From contig NC_077239.1 of assembly GCF_947179165.1 (NCBI RefSeq), positions 20,863,134-20,927,133 on the forward strand: a stretch of 64,000 bases of DNA. Reading direction: 5' to 3'. The position numbers and the translations under genes were made by a program. The notes beneath the pieces are model-generated. The model was not told where the DNA came from. It saw only the letters and a list, made by a program, of their open reading frames with translations, and did not search any database. Origin of the DNA: Solanum dulcamara (Eukaryota; Streptophyta; Magnoliopsida; Solanales; Solanaceae). Shown one piece after another: positions 12,021 to 22,696 of the stretch. Numbering within the stretch: position 1 is the first letter of the stretch; each line of letters begins with the position of its first letter.

Positions 12021-14284
12021 TGTAAGACCCAGAAGCCAAAAACTTAGAACAAGGAGAAATCTCAAGAAAAGGAACAAATTTCAAGTCTACGACTATTGTT
12101 ATGGATTGTAATGATTTCTACGATTTGTAGGAATAAGTCATAGAGTAGATCCTTGATTTGGTGCAAGGAAAATCTCAGATTTACACCCTATGACTCAACA
12201 TGATGAGTTATAGGAGTGTCTATGATTTGTCGATTCGACTTGTAGGGGAAGTTCAGAACATAGGAAACCTACAAGTTCTCAGACCAGCAGGATGAATGAG
12301 AATGACGATTCATAAAGAAGATTACGAGTCGTAACAACGACTCGTAACAAAGACTCGTAAGAAAACTTCAAAGAGCCTAAATTTGGTACATTTTAGGGCC
12401 TAGAGGATGAGTCAAGTTGACGACTCATGATCCTTTTGACGATTTGTAAACAACAACTCATAGAAAAATATTAGAAACCCTAAAATCAGGATCTTCTCAA
12501 AAACCTGCACAATGACTCAAATCTACGAGTCGTAGAGTTAAGGATGACTCATAGAACCCTAGTCATAGGTTTAAAATTCTATTTTAATGAAGGGCAATAT
12601 TGTCTTTTCCAAACCTTGGTTCAATGAACCTAGACACAATTAAGGCTAAGTTCAAGCCTATAAATACTCACCCCTTCAAAATTACCTCTATTCTAATTCA
12701 TTCACCAAAATCCTCTTAAGACAAGATCACAAATCGTCTTAAGCTCTCCTTCAAATTTCAAGCTAGGGTTTCAAAATTCATCAAGGTTATTATCCAATCT
12801 TTAGTTGATTTTCTCCAAGTTACGTGGGGATTGATCCATGAATTCTTTTAACCTAAGGAGTCCCAACGTGTCCTCAAAGTTTTCTTCAATTTTCAATTGT
12901 TTATTAGCCGTAGCTTTGATGAATTGCATTGGGATGTTTTAATTTTATTTTAACTCTTATCAATGATTATTCTAAGCATGTTTCTACATGACTTGGATGA
13001 ATTTAAGTTGAATTACCAATGCCCATGCATAAATCTATTTCCAATTATAATTATGAAGTTAAAGATAATTTTCAAGAGTTGATTATGAGTTCAATAATTT
13101 TCAAAGAAAGTTTTTATGAATGAAATTAAGATTATGATATAATGATAAAGTTATGATGATGATAAATTATAATACAAGATAGTTATTATGGTGTGATAAA
13201 TGCAATTCTCACAGAATCATATTTAAGATGGTGATAAGGACAACTCTCATCGAAGTTTATGGATTCCTATGAATCACTGAAGTTAATGAGCTACTCTTAT
13301 TATGTCTTATAGAGATGGATTGATAGGAAGCTACTATCATTCCTATAATGCTTATGATCATGTTTTAATGAATTTCATAGTGATATTGACTAAGCACCGA
13401 AAGGACTGCTAGATGGGGTTCGGTGGTAACGTAGTTAGTTATCCAAGGGAATCCTAGTGGCAACCTAAAGTCCCAAACTACATTGCCCATGTAGGTTGCC
13501 TTAATGGCTTAGATAGTGTATCCACATATAGCTCACAAAGTTAAAGTTGTTTCTCACGGAGTTTACCTTGGCAAGTAGCCTATCTCTTTTCTATATAAAA
13601 GTTACATTGGATTCCATATTATAGCTCGCATGGTCTTAAGATGTCGGTTAAAGTACTTATCCCACATAAGTTGAATGCAAGTTATGAGATTTACTATGAA
13701 GTTTTTATAATGCATTGACCATAAGTTTTCATATATTTTCAAGTCCTTTTAAGCTTCATTCGTGCTCATTATGATTGGTTATGCATCCTTTGTCATATTG
13801 TTCATGTCCTATTACTTGTTCATGCATAACTCACATTGGTAGTACCTTCTATGTACAAACACATATTTTCCCTACATTATCTCATAATGTAGGGATGGAC
13901 GATACTCATGCTCCTCATAGTTGTGGCTAGAGTTGCTTAGTTTTCAAAGAGTTGGTGAGTCCTCATATCATCGAGGACATGAATTTTCTTTCATATTGCT
14001 ACTTTAACTTTCTCTTATACTTCGGGTGCGCTAGGATCTTGTCCTAAGGCCCTATCTAGTCTAGTATAGAGGCATGTTTAGACGTTACAAATTAACATAA
14101 GTCCATTTTGGACCTATGGTTGGAGTTTACTTTCCTTTGCTTCTATGTTGATTTGATACTTCTACTTATCTTGATTTTGTTATTTTTACCTTAGGTATGC
14201 GATGTATGCTAAGATGGCTTGATTGGGATCCTTCGGGTTCCCGATGGTTGTTTCACGTCTATGACCTAGGCTTTGGTCATGACA
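12021..14284 (+). mobile_element. Chromovirus A 5' LTR
   Basis: TGTAAGACCCAGAAG to GGTCATGACA. U3 (about 12080-12560) is packed with variants of the palindrome TACGAGTCGTA (clearest at 12331-12359 and 12523-12535). A TATA box follows at 12659-12667. The rest aligns with the 3' LTR at 19291-21370. Confidence 0.9.
12659..12667 (+). promoter_or_regulatory. Chromovirus A LTR TATA box
   Basis: TATAAATAC in the context CAAGCCTATAAATACTCACC, downstream of the palindrome cluster. The 3' LTR has the mutated form TATAACTAC at about 19917. Confidence 0.6.
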
Positions 14285-14288
14285 AACT

Positions 14289-14300
14289 TGGTATCAGAGC
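14289..14300 (+). other. Primer-binding site for initiator methionine tRNA
   Basis: TGGTATCAGAGC four bases after the 5' LTR end. This is the complement of the plant initiator Met-tRNA 3' end and the standard minus-strand primer site of Tekay-type and many other plant retrotransposons. Confidence 0.9.
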
Positions 14301-14501
14301 ACAAGGTTTAGAAGTTTTCTAGGGAGTCTAATGTGTCGCGTTAAGTAGTTTTTTATTCATCGGTGTGAAGTATGCCACATCTACAAATAGGAGGCTATGA
14401 AGCGTATTAGGAAAATCTCACTTCTTTTATAATCTATGTCGTGCGGTAGAGTAGTACTCTAAGCCTTTTCCTCTAATTCTTGTTCTTTGCAATCTTAGAA
14501 A

Positions 14502-15660
14502 ATGCCTCCACGAAGATAACCCACTCGAAGGAATATAGTTGAAGAGGAGCAATAAGTTTTGAATGATCCCTTGAATGACCATGTCTCTAATGTCGAGTTT
14601 TGAGCAGCCTTTCAAGTACTTTTTCACGTAATTATGGCTCAACCCAATCGTGTGGTGGTTGCTCTCGTGAACCCAAATATGGGTGCGGTGGCAACAAGAG
14701 TTTGTAACATCAAGAGAATAAATGCTTCAGAATTTTGGGGTTCCTATATGGAAGAGGATCCACAAAAGTTTATTGATAACGTTCACAAGATTGTGGAGAT
14801 TAAGGGAGTTAGCCCGGTTGAGAGGGAGAAGTTGGCTACATAAAAATTGAAGGGTGCTACTTGTATTTAGTTTAATCAATGGAAAAATGAGAGGCCTAGA
14901 GAGGCAGATCCCGTGAATTAGGCAAAATTCAAAAGAGTATTTTTTGATCGCTTTTTCTTATTGGAGTTGAAGGAGGCCAAGGTACAAGAATTCATCAACC
15001 TTAGGAAATATGTTATAAGTGTGAGGGATTATTCCCTCTAGTTCACCCAATTATCGAGATATGCTCCATTCATGGTTGCCGACCTAAGAGCTCATATCAG
15101 TAAGTTTGTGTCGGGTGTGTCGGATGTGGTTTCTAATAAGTGTAAGATGGCCATGTTGATTCAATAAATGGACATATCTAGACTCATGACTCATGTGTAG
15201 AAAATAGAGGGTGAAAAGCCTAAGTAGAGAAGTGCTAGGGAGTCCAAAAGGGCAAGGACTGATAGTGGTGATTCCTCTTATGTGAAGTCTGGAAGTGGTG
15301 GGTGTCCTCAGTTTTGCTAAAAGTATTCTAGCCAAGGATATTCAAATGCTACTACTCCAAGGTTTGACAAGGATAGGGTGCCCAACCCTAAGCTCCAATG
15401 AGGTGCTCCTATTGGCCAAGTTACCCCTGGATGCAAGAAGTGTGGCAAAAACCACAAGAGAGAGTGTCTAGCGGGTTTTAATGTATGTTATCGATGTGGA
15501 AAGATGGGTCATCATGCTAAGGAGTGTAAGTTAAAGATGGTCATCCTCAAGGACAAGTTGCTCAAGGAGGACAAGTGCAATAAGGTGCTCATGTGCAACC
15601 AAAAAAGTGGTCAACGCAACAATAATTTTTATTCTCTTTATGGTAGACAATAAGTAAAGG
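14502..15660 (+). pseudogene. gag of chromovirus A
   Basis: Starts MPPRR with an early stop. Recognisable gag capsid text follows: FWGSYMEEDPQKFIDNV, then the FFLLELKEAKVQEFINL block, both typical of plant chromovirus gag. A CCHC zinc knuckle CYRCGKMGHHAKEC lies at 15486-15527. At least six in-frame stops (for example after EKLAT at 14841) break it. In a functional element the product packages genomic RNA in cytoplasmic particles. Confidence 0.88.
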
Positions 15661-16002
15661 AGACTCCCGATGTTTTTACCGGTATGTTACAGATCTTTCA
15701 CTATGATGTTTATGCCTTACTTGATCTAGGTGTAAATTTGTCTTTTATTATTCCTTATGTGGCCATAAGATTTTATTCTAGCCCTGAAACATTGTTAGAG
15801 ACTTTTTTCATTTATACTCCCATAGGTGAGTCAGTGTGGCTAAAAGAGTCTATAGAAGTTGACTGGTTTTGGTTTTTCATTAAGTTACTCTATGTGATCT
15901 AGTGTAGCTAGAGATGACCGATGTTGATGTTATCCTTGGTATGGATTGGCTATATGCATCTTATGCTTCTATTGATTGTAGAACGTGAGTGGTTAAGTTC
16001 TA
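15661..16002 (+). pseudogene. Retroviral-type aspartic protease of chromovirus A
   Basis: The frame has the YALLDLGVNLSFI block; the catalytic D-[ST]-G-[AS] motif of active copies is D-L-G-V here, so the enzyme would be inactive. It is followed by the typical VDVILGMDWL-like block at about 15925-15955 in a shifted frame. It lies between the gag zinc knuckle and RT, as expected for the pol polyprotein. Confidence 0.8.
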
Positions 16003-16960
16003 ATTTCCTAATAAGCTGGTCCTAGAATTGAAAGGTAGTAATTTTTTTTTTAAAGGTCAATTCCTTTCGTGTCTTAAATCTCGGAAAATGATTTCCAAAG
16101 GATGCATCAATCATCTTGCGAGGGTTAGGAAAACTAATTCTGAAGCCCCTACTCTAGAGTCAATCTCAATTGTTAATGAGTTTTTATATGTGTTTGTCGA
16201 TGATCTACCTAGTGTTCCCTCCAAAAGGGAAATCCAATTTGGTATAGACCTTCTTCCGGGTACTCAACCCATTTCTATTCGTTGTTACTGAAAGGTTTCG
16301 GCAGAACTAAAAGAGTTAAAAGGTTAATTGAAAGACTTGTTAGAAAAAGGTTTCATTAGACCAAGTGTATCCCCATAGTGTGCTCCCATTTTATTTGTTA
16401 GAAATAAGGATGGTTCGCTACATATGTGTATTGACTATCGATAATTGAATAAAGTAACCATCAAGAATAAATATCCAATTTCGAGGATAGATGATTTGTT
16501 TGACCAATTGCAAGAGGCAAGTTACTTCTCTAAGATTGATCTCCATTCCGATTATCACCAACTAAGGGTGAGGGAGTGTGATATTCCCAAGAAGAAATTT
16601 TGAACAAGGTATGGTCATTATAAGTTCTTAGTTATGTTGTTTGATTTGACCAATGCCCCCACAGAATTCATAGATTTGATGAATATGGTATTTAGAAAAT
16701 ATTTGGACATATTTGTAATTGTGTTTATTTATGATATTTTGGTTTACTCTCAGAATAAGGAGGGGCATGCTAATCACTTGAGAATCGTATTGCAAACTCT
16801 AAGAAACTAGCAATTATTTGCCAAGTTCAATAAGTGTGAGTTTTGACTAAGGGAGGTGGCTTTTATTGGTCACATTATGTCAGGTTAAGGGATTATGGTT
16901 GATCCTAAGAAAACTGAGGTAGTTAAGAATTAGCCTAGACCGTTGCCCCCTTCGGATATT
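16003..16960 (+). pseudogene. Reverse transcriptase of chromovirus A
   Basis: Blocks in order: [11 protein letters not shown] (16245-), [50 protein letters not shown] and YGHYKFLVM. The catalytic box at 16724-16750 is altered (FIYDILVYS instead of F/Y-I/V-D-D). The end of the domain reads FAKFNKCEF and VAFIGHIMS. Several stops interrupt it. This is the standard Ty3/gypsy RT that copies element RNA into cDNA; this copy is dead. Confidence 0.88.
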
Positions 16961-17800
16961 AGAATATTTTTGGGCCTCGTCGGATATTATAGGAAATTTA
17001 TAGAAGGGTTTTCATCGATGTCTTCACCTTTCATTAAGTTGACCCAAAAGAAAGTGAAATTTCAATGGTTGGGATCTTGTAAGAGGAGTTTCAAAGAATT
17101 GAAAGATCTTCTTACTACCGCTCCTATTTTGACCTTGTCGAAAGGGTCCAATGGTTTTGTGGTGTATTATGATGCTTCAAGGGTAGTACTTGGTTGTGTT
17201 TCGATGCAACATGGTAAGGTGATAGCCTATGCTTCTGGGAAACTTAAGGTGAATTAAAGAAACTATCCAACTCATTACTTGGAGCTAGCGATAATTGTGT
17301 TTTCTTTGAAGATTTTGAGACACTACCTTTATTGTGTCCATGTAGATGTATTTACCGACCATAAGAGTTTGCAATATGTGTTTAAGAAAAACTACTTGAA
17401 TCTTCGGCAAAGGAGATGGCTTGAATTATTGAAAGACTATGATATGAGTATGTTGTACCATCCGGGCAAAGCCAATGTAGTTGTCGATACCCTTAGTCAG
17501 TTTTCCATGGATAGTGTTGCACATGTTAGGGAAGATAAGAAGGAATTAGTTAAGGGTGTTCATAGATTAGCATGTTTAGGTATGCGTTTGGTTGATACTA
17601 ATGATAGAGGTGTTCTTGTGCATAATAGTTCAGAGTCATCTCTTGTAGCGGATGTCAAGTCTAAGCAAGATCATGATTTGATATTGGTAGTATTGAACAA
17701 TTTGGTTGTTGAAAAAGCCTTAGAGGCTTTCTCCCAAGGGGGAGATGGAGTACTTCGTACTAAGGTTTTTTATGTGTGCCTAATGTTGATGGTTTAAGTG
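16961..17800 (+). pseudogene. RNase H and connector of chromovirus A
   Basis: Begins with the thumb/connector IFLGLVGYYRKFIEGFS and continues into the gypsy RNase H: FVVYYDASRVVLGCV (first catalytic D in YYDAS), [43 protein letters not shown] and RQRRWLELLKDYDM. YHPGKANVVVDTLS contains the last catalytic D. One stop at 17255-17257 splits two otherwise long open stretches (16943-17257 and 17279-17797), the best-preserved part of this element. Confidence 0.9.
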
Positions 17801-19055
17801 AGTTAATATTAAATGAGACCCATGGCTCTCGATATTCGATCCTTCTGGGATCTATCAAAATGTATCATGATTTGAGGGAAGGTATTGGTGGAATGGTATG
17901 AAGAAGGACATAGAGGAGTTTGTGGCTAAGTGTCCAAATTTCCAAAAAGTTAAAGTTGAGCATAAAAAATCGAGAGGTCTAGCCTAAGACATTGAAATTC
18001 CTACATGGAAGTGGGAAGATGTAAATATGGACTTTGTAATGGGTTTATCTCAACCTAAGAAGAAATATGATTCCATTTGGCTTATTGTAGATCGGATGAC
18101 TAAGTCGGCTTATTTTCTACTAGTTAAGACTTCTTATGGTGCCGAAGACTATGCTAAGTAGTATGTTCGTGTATTGGTAAGACTTCATATTGTTCCCTTG
18201 TCCATTATATCGGACTGAGGTACTCAATTCACTTCATATTTTTGGAAGTCATTTCAAAAAGGTCTTGGTACAAAGGTTAAGTTAGCTTTCCATCCTCAAA
18301 CCGATGGTTAAGCCGAAAGAACGATCCAAACTTTAGAGGATATGTTAAGGGAATGTGTTATTGATTTTAAAGAAAGTTGGGATTGATTGAGTTTGCCTAC
18401 AATAATAGTTATCACTCTAGAATCCTAATGGATTCTTTTGAAGCATTGTATGGAGAAGGTGTAGGCCCCCGGTGGGATGGTTTGAAGTAGATGAGATGGC
18501 CTTGATCAGTCCAGATTTGGTAATAGATGCCATGTAAAAGGTGAGACTTATAAGAGAGAGGTTGAAGATGTATCAAAGTCATCAAAAGTCCTATTCGGAT
18601 GTTAGGAAAAGATAGCTTAAAGTCGAGGTGGATGATTGGGTCTATTTGATGGTTTCACCCATGAAGGGTGTACTACATTTTGGTAAGAAAGAAAAATTAA
18701 GTCCTAGATATGTTGGGACTAATAAGATATTGTGATGTATTGGCAAGGTGGCCTATGAGTTATATTTGCCATTAGAGTTTGCTATGGTTCACCTAATGTT
18801 TTATGTATCTATGTTGAGAAAGTTTGTGGGTGATCCGACTTCCATTGTGCCATTGGAATATGTGAGTGTTGAAGAGAATTTGACTTATGAGGAGGTTCCA
18901 GTGGAAATCTTAGACCAGCAAGTGAAGAAGCTAAGAAACAAAGGAGATGTTTCCGTCAAAGTATTATGGTAGAATCAACTAGTAGAAAGTGTTACTTGGG
19001 AAGCAAAGGCGGATATGATGAAACGATACCTGTATTTCTTTCGCTCTAATCAAGC
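17801..19055 (+). pseudogene. Integrase with chromodomain-type tail, chromovirus A
   Basis: The zinc-finger end is seen as WWNGMKKDIEEFVAKCPNF. The DDE core follows: VNMDFVMGL (first D), then ISD*GTQFTS (second D followed by a stop) and [18 protein letters not shown]. The tail after 18590 includes VDDWVYL, GPYKVL-like and VAYELYLPLEFAMVHLMF, then VEILDQQVKKLRNKGDVSVKVLW and MMKRYLYFF, the chromodomain-like segment. Many stops and at least three frameshifts occur. This enzyme inserts the cDNA; chromodomain tails target heterochromatin (family knowledge). Confidence 0.9.
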
Positions 19056-19274
19056 CCAAGGTAGTAAGTTGGTTGAACTCCTATGTATTCAGTTCTTCCT
19101 ATGTCATTCATATACATGCATGTTCATGAAATTTGATTTTAAGTCATGTTTTATGTTAAGTTTAAATTTTTTATGTTCTATGCATTTTAAGGTGTCATTA
19201 TTATCATGTTGGGTTGCTAGTCCTCTTTTCGTGTCTTTCCTATACTATTTGAATCTCATGAGAGGATGAATTTT

Positions 19275-19290
19275 ACCAAAAGGAAGATAT
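19275..19290 (+). other. Polypurine tract of chromovirus A
   Basis: ACCAAAAGGAAGATAT ends exactly at the 3' LTR start. It is the same GGAAGATAT-type PPT as in gypsy-0 (3596-3608). Confidence 0.7.
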
Positions 19291-21370
19291 TATAACACCT
19301 CAGAAGTCAGAAAGTTAGAATGAAGGAGAAATCTCAAGAAAAGGATCAAATTTCAGGTCTACGACTCTTGTTACATATTGTAGTGATTTTTACAACTCGT
19401 CTACGAGTCGTAGAGTAGGTCCTTGATTTGGTGTCGAGAAAATCTCAAATTTATATCCTCTGACTCAATAAGACAAGTCTTAGTAGTGTCTACCATTCGT
19501 CGATTCGACTCGTAGGGGAGGTTCTAAACATAGGAAACTAGCAAGTTCTCAGACCTATAAGACGACTGAGAATGGCGATTCATAAGGAAGATTACGAGTT
19601 GTAACAACTAATCATAAGAAAAATTTAGAGACCCTTAATTTGGAATATTTTAAGGCCTACCGAAGTGGGTCAAGTTGACGACTCGTGATCCTTTTGACGA
19701 GTCATAGAAACAACTCATAGAAAAAGATCAAGACCCTGAAATCAGGGTCTTCTCATAAACCTACACGGTGACTAAATTCTACGAGTCGTAGACTTGAGAA
19801 AGACTCGTAGAACCCTAGTCGTAGGTTTATAATTCTATTTTAATGAATGAAAATCTTGTCTTTTCCAAACTTTTGGTTCAGTGAACCTAGACACAATTAT
19901 GGCTAATTTCAAGCCTATAACTACCCATCCCTTCAATATTCCCTCTATTCTAATTTGTTCACCAAAATTCTCCTAAGACAAGATCACAAATCCTCTCAAG
20001 CTCTCCTAAAAATTTCAAGCTAGGGTTTCAAATTCATCAAGGTTCTTCTCCAATCTCGAGTTGATTTCACCAAGATATATGGGGATCGATCCATGGGTTC
20101 TTTTCACCCATGGAGTCCCAAGGTTTCCTCAAAGTTTTCTTCAATTTTCAATTGTTTATTAACCCTAGTTTTGATGAATTTCATTGGGCTGTTTTAATTT
20201 CATTTTAATTATTATTATTAATAATTATTCTAAGCATGTTTCTACATGAATTACATGACTTTAAGTTGAATTACCAATGCCCATGCATAAAGCTATTTCC
20301 AATTATCATTATGAAGTTAAAGATTATTTTCATGAGTTAATTATGAGTTCAAGGATTTTCAAAGAAAGTTTTTATGAATGAAGTTAAGATTATGATTTAA
20401 TGATGAAAGTTATGATGATGATCAATTATGATCCAAGATAGTTATTATGGTATGATAAGTACAATTGTCACACAATAATGTTTAAGATGGTGATAAGGAA
20501 AATTGTCACCGAACTTTATGGATTCCTATGAATCACTAAAGTTAATAAGCTACTCTTATTATTTTTTATAGAAATGGATTGATAGATAGTTACTATCTTT
20601 CCTATAATGTTTATGATCATTATTAAATGAATTCTGTTGGGCTATTGACTAAGCACCGAGAGGACTTCTAGGTGGGGTTTAGTCCAGTAACGTAGTCAGT
20701 TACCCAAGGAAATCCTAGCAGCAACCTAAAGACTCAAACTATGTTGCCCACGTAGGTTGTTTTCATGGCTTATCTAGTGGATCCACATATAGCTCACAAA
20801 TTTAAAGTTGTTTCTCACAGAGTCTACCTTGGCGAGTAGCCTCTCTCTTCTCGATGTGGAGTTACATCGGATTCCATGTTATAGCTTGCATGGTCTTAAG
20901 ATGTCGGTTAAAGGTCTTATCCCACATAAGTTGAATGCAAGATATGTGATTTACTATGACATTTTTATGATACATTGACCATAAATTTTCATATGTTTTT
21001 CAATGCTTTTAAGGTTCATTCATTCTCATTATGATTTGTCATGCATCCTCATATAATCTAGGACATGGCTTTTTTTTTCATATTGCTACTTTGACTTTGT
21101 CTTATTCTTCGGGTGAGCTAAGATCTTATCCTAAGCCCCCATCTTGTATAATGTAGAGGCATGTTTAGACGTTTCAAATTGATGTAAGTCCATTTTGGAC
21201 CTATGGTTGAAGTTTACTTTCCTCGACTTCTATGTTGAGTTGATACTTCCACTAATCTTGATTTTGTTTCTTTAGCTTATGTATGTGATGTATGCTAAGA
21301 TGGCTTGGTTAGGATCCTTCGGGTTTCTGACCGCCGTGTCACGTTTAGGTATTAGGCCTGGTTCATGAAA
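19291..21370 (+). mobile_element. Chromovirus A 3' LTR
   Basis: Starts TATAACACCTCAGAAG (TG changed to TA) and ends TTCATGAAA, matching CATGACA in the 5' LTR with one substitution. It carries the same TACGAGTCGTA-type motif cluster (about 19370-19815) and is about 180 bp shorter than the 5' LTR. The ATTTT target duplication follows directly. Confidence 0.9.
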
Positions 21371-21375
21371 ATTTT
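21371..21375 (+). repeat. Target-site duplication ATTTT, right of chromovirus A
   Basis: Partner of 12016-12020. Downstream sequence resumes the element AB LTR. Confidence 0.85.
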
Positions 21376-21492
21376 GCTATTGACAATATTGTTCCATATT
21401 CTATATGAGATCGACCTCGAGACATAGTTGGGTAAATATATTACAAATGATAATTTATATTTCTTTTCGAGAAGTATATTTGGACGTTATCA
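21376..21492 (+). mobile_element. Element AB 5' LTR, second part
   Basis: GCTATTGACAATATTG to ACGTTATCA. It aligns with the - strand LTR tail 50792-50681 over its full length (ATAGTTGGGTAAATATAT, CTTTTCGA.AAGTATATTTGG, TTATCA). It ends in ATCA four bases before a primer-binding site, fixing this as the LTR 3' end. Confidence 0.88.
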
Positions 21493-21496
21493 AAAA

Positions 21497-21514
21497 TGGC
21501 TCCGTTGCCGGGGA
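21497..21514 (+). other. Primer-binding site of element AB
   Basis: TGGCTCCGTTGCCGGGGA differs by one base from the TGGCGCCGTTGCCGGGGA site common in Athila/Tat-type and related plant LTR elements, usually ascribed to Asp-tRNA. Its position four bases after the LTR confirms the LTR end and + orientation. This site excludes a Tekay/Del assignment for element AB. Confidence 0.8.
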
Positions 21515-21612
21515 ATATGGCTTAGAAGTTGTCTTTAGTATTTATTTTGATTTTTAGTCCTTAATTTTTTAATTTCTTGTTTTTTTAAGTGTTATTTTTG
21601 CATTTATTTTTC

Positions 21613-21637
21613 TTTATTATTATTATTATTATTATTA

Positions 21638-21679
<42 letters not shown>

Positions 21680-21749
21680 GTATTAGTATTAGTATTAGTA
21701 TTAGTATTAGTATTAGTAGTAATAGTAGTAGTAGTTGTAGTAGTAGTAC

Positions 21750-21792
<43 letters not shown>
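21613..21792 (+). repeat. Compound microsatellite (ATT)n-(AGT/ATT)n-(AGT)n-(ATT)n
   Basis: About 180 bp of trinucleotide repeats: ATT runs, a block of alternating ATT-AGT hexamers, an AGT-rich block, then ATT again. It lies in the leader of element AB, between the primer site and the first open frame. The long open frames across it (Ile/Ser or Leu/Val homopolymers) are artefacts of the repeat. Confidence 0.95.
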
Positions 21793-21795
<3 letters not shown>

Positions 21796-22016
21796 TTTTA
21801 CTCTTCTTGAGATGTCATCTAAAAAGTATGCAGTGATAAGTGTACTTGTAATCTTGTACTTTTGATATTATGGATTCTTACATGTTAGATTTTTTTTAAC
21901 AAGATAAGCTATATGGGGATATGGAAGATTTGTTGATAATCCTCTATGAAACAATAACTAAGCTCATGTATTAGGTTAATATGTCTGACTTAGATAGTTA
22001 CAAATTAAATGCTTAG

Positions 22017-22328
22017 TTGAATGAAAAGATAGACGTGTTTGACACCCAACAAATTAGTGAGGAAGAAAAGATCCTTATAGGCCAACTTGAGGATCTAAAA
22101 TTGGATAACCAATTACTTGATAATACTTTTATTGATGTTGTCACTATTGAGAAGAGTACACTAGAGTTATGTAATGAAGTAGATAATATTATTTTTAAAA
22201 ACTCTAATATGTGTAAATATGAGCATGTCAATAGCAATACAATTCATGAGTTAGGGCGCATTGAACCTCATTCTAATCATTTTTCCACATTATTTTTAGA
22301 TGATGAGATATTAATTAAGATACCTTAG
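22017..22328 (+). CDS. Uncharacterised short ORF of element AB, 103 codons
   Basis: Acidic, coiled-coil-like protein (EEEKILIGQLEDLKLDNQLL) followed by a Cys/His-containing tail; no family recognised. It sits where gag would begin in an LTR retrotransposon, but no capsid or zinc-knuckle signature is visible. An in-frame stop lies just before the ATG, and similar-style codons precede it (SDLDSYKLNA), so the ORF may be the longer, broken remnant of a leader or gag-like protein. The element otherwise lacks pol on this side, suggesting a non-autonomous element. Confidence 0.35.
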   Translation: MNEKIDVFDTQQISEEEKILIGQLEDLKLDNQLLDNTFIDVVTIEKSTLELCNEVDNIIFKNSNMCKYEHVNSNTIHELGRIEPHSNHFSTLFLDDEILIKIP

Positions 22329-22562
22329 CATGTGGAATAGTTTATGGAGGAGGAACAATGTATCTATATTCTTGAATTTATTGTTTTAAAATCAAAAAAC
22401 TACATTCCTTATTTATGGGCCAAGAATTGCAACATATAATTTCTATTGCTTGGTTCCTTTATTTTTGTACCACAACCTCTTGAACGAAATAGAAATATTG
22501 ATGCAAAACTGGGGGTATAATTCCTCAAAGTGGAATGAAAAATAGTAATATTGATAATATAG

Positions 22563-22605
22563 TGTCGCGACGTTAAATCAAGCGCTTCATGGGAGGCAAC
22601 CCATG
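22563..22605 (+). ncRNA. Hairpin motif, copy 1 (CATGGG-AGGCAA-CCCATG)
   Basis: A perfect 6-bp stem with AGGCAA loop at 22588-22605, preceded by CGACGTTAAATCAAGCGCTT. A second copy lies about 90 bp downstream with the same loop and a compensated stem. Similar GGGAGGCAACCC strings are common in Athila/Tat-like plant elements (recollection). The role is unknown; an RNA signal of the element is the natural guess. Confidence 0.55.
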
Positions 22606-22652
22606 TGGAAACTTAAACTTGATGAAGTTTGAGTTGTTAAGTGACCAACGTC

Positions 22653-22696
22653 ATACCGCAATGTTAAATTAGGTGCTTATTGGGAGGCAACTCAAT
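22653..22696 (+). ncRNA. Hairpin motif, copy 2 (ATTGGG-AGGCAA-CTCAAT)
   Basis: Stem ATTGGG/CTCAAT (6 pairs with one G-T wobble) around the identical AGGCAA loop at 22679-22696, preceded by CGCAATGTTAAATTAGGTGCTT, a degenerate copy of the block before copy 1. Sequence changes between the copies keep the pairing, which argues for a structured RNA. Confidence 0.5.

Larger units (their letters stand above)
12021..21370 (+). mobile_element. Chromovirus A: near-complete but decayed Ty3/gypsy element
   Basis: A 9350-bp element with both LTRs (2264 and 2080 bp), an initiator-Met primer site, gag with zinc knuckle, protease, RT, RNase H, integrase and a chromodomain-type tail, polypurine tract and matching 5-bp target duplications ATTTT. 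Domain order PR-RT-RH-INT-chromodomain defines a Ty3/gypsy chromovirus, most like Tekay/Del. It sits inside the 5' LTR of element AB in the same orientation. The polyprotein frame carries more than 20 stops and several frameshifts, and the LTRs differ visibly, so it is old and inactive. Confidence 0.92.

Noticed and set aside
14289..14300. tRNA-like match
   Set aside because: It is the 12-base complement of a tRNA 3' end used as a primer site, not a tRNA gene. No cloverleaf surrounds it.
21589..21865. Open frames encoding poly-Ile/Ser and poly-Leu/Val
   Set aside because: They are translations of the trinucleotide microsatellite in two frames, with no other coding support.
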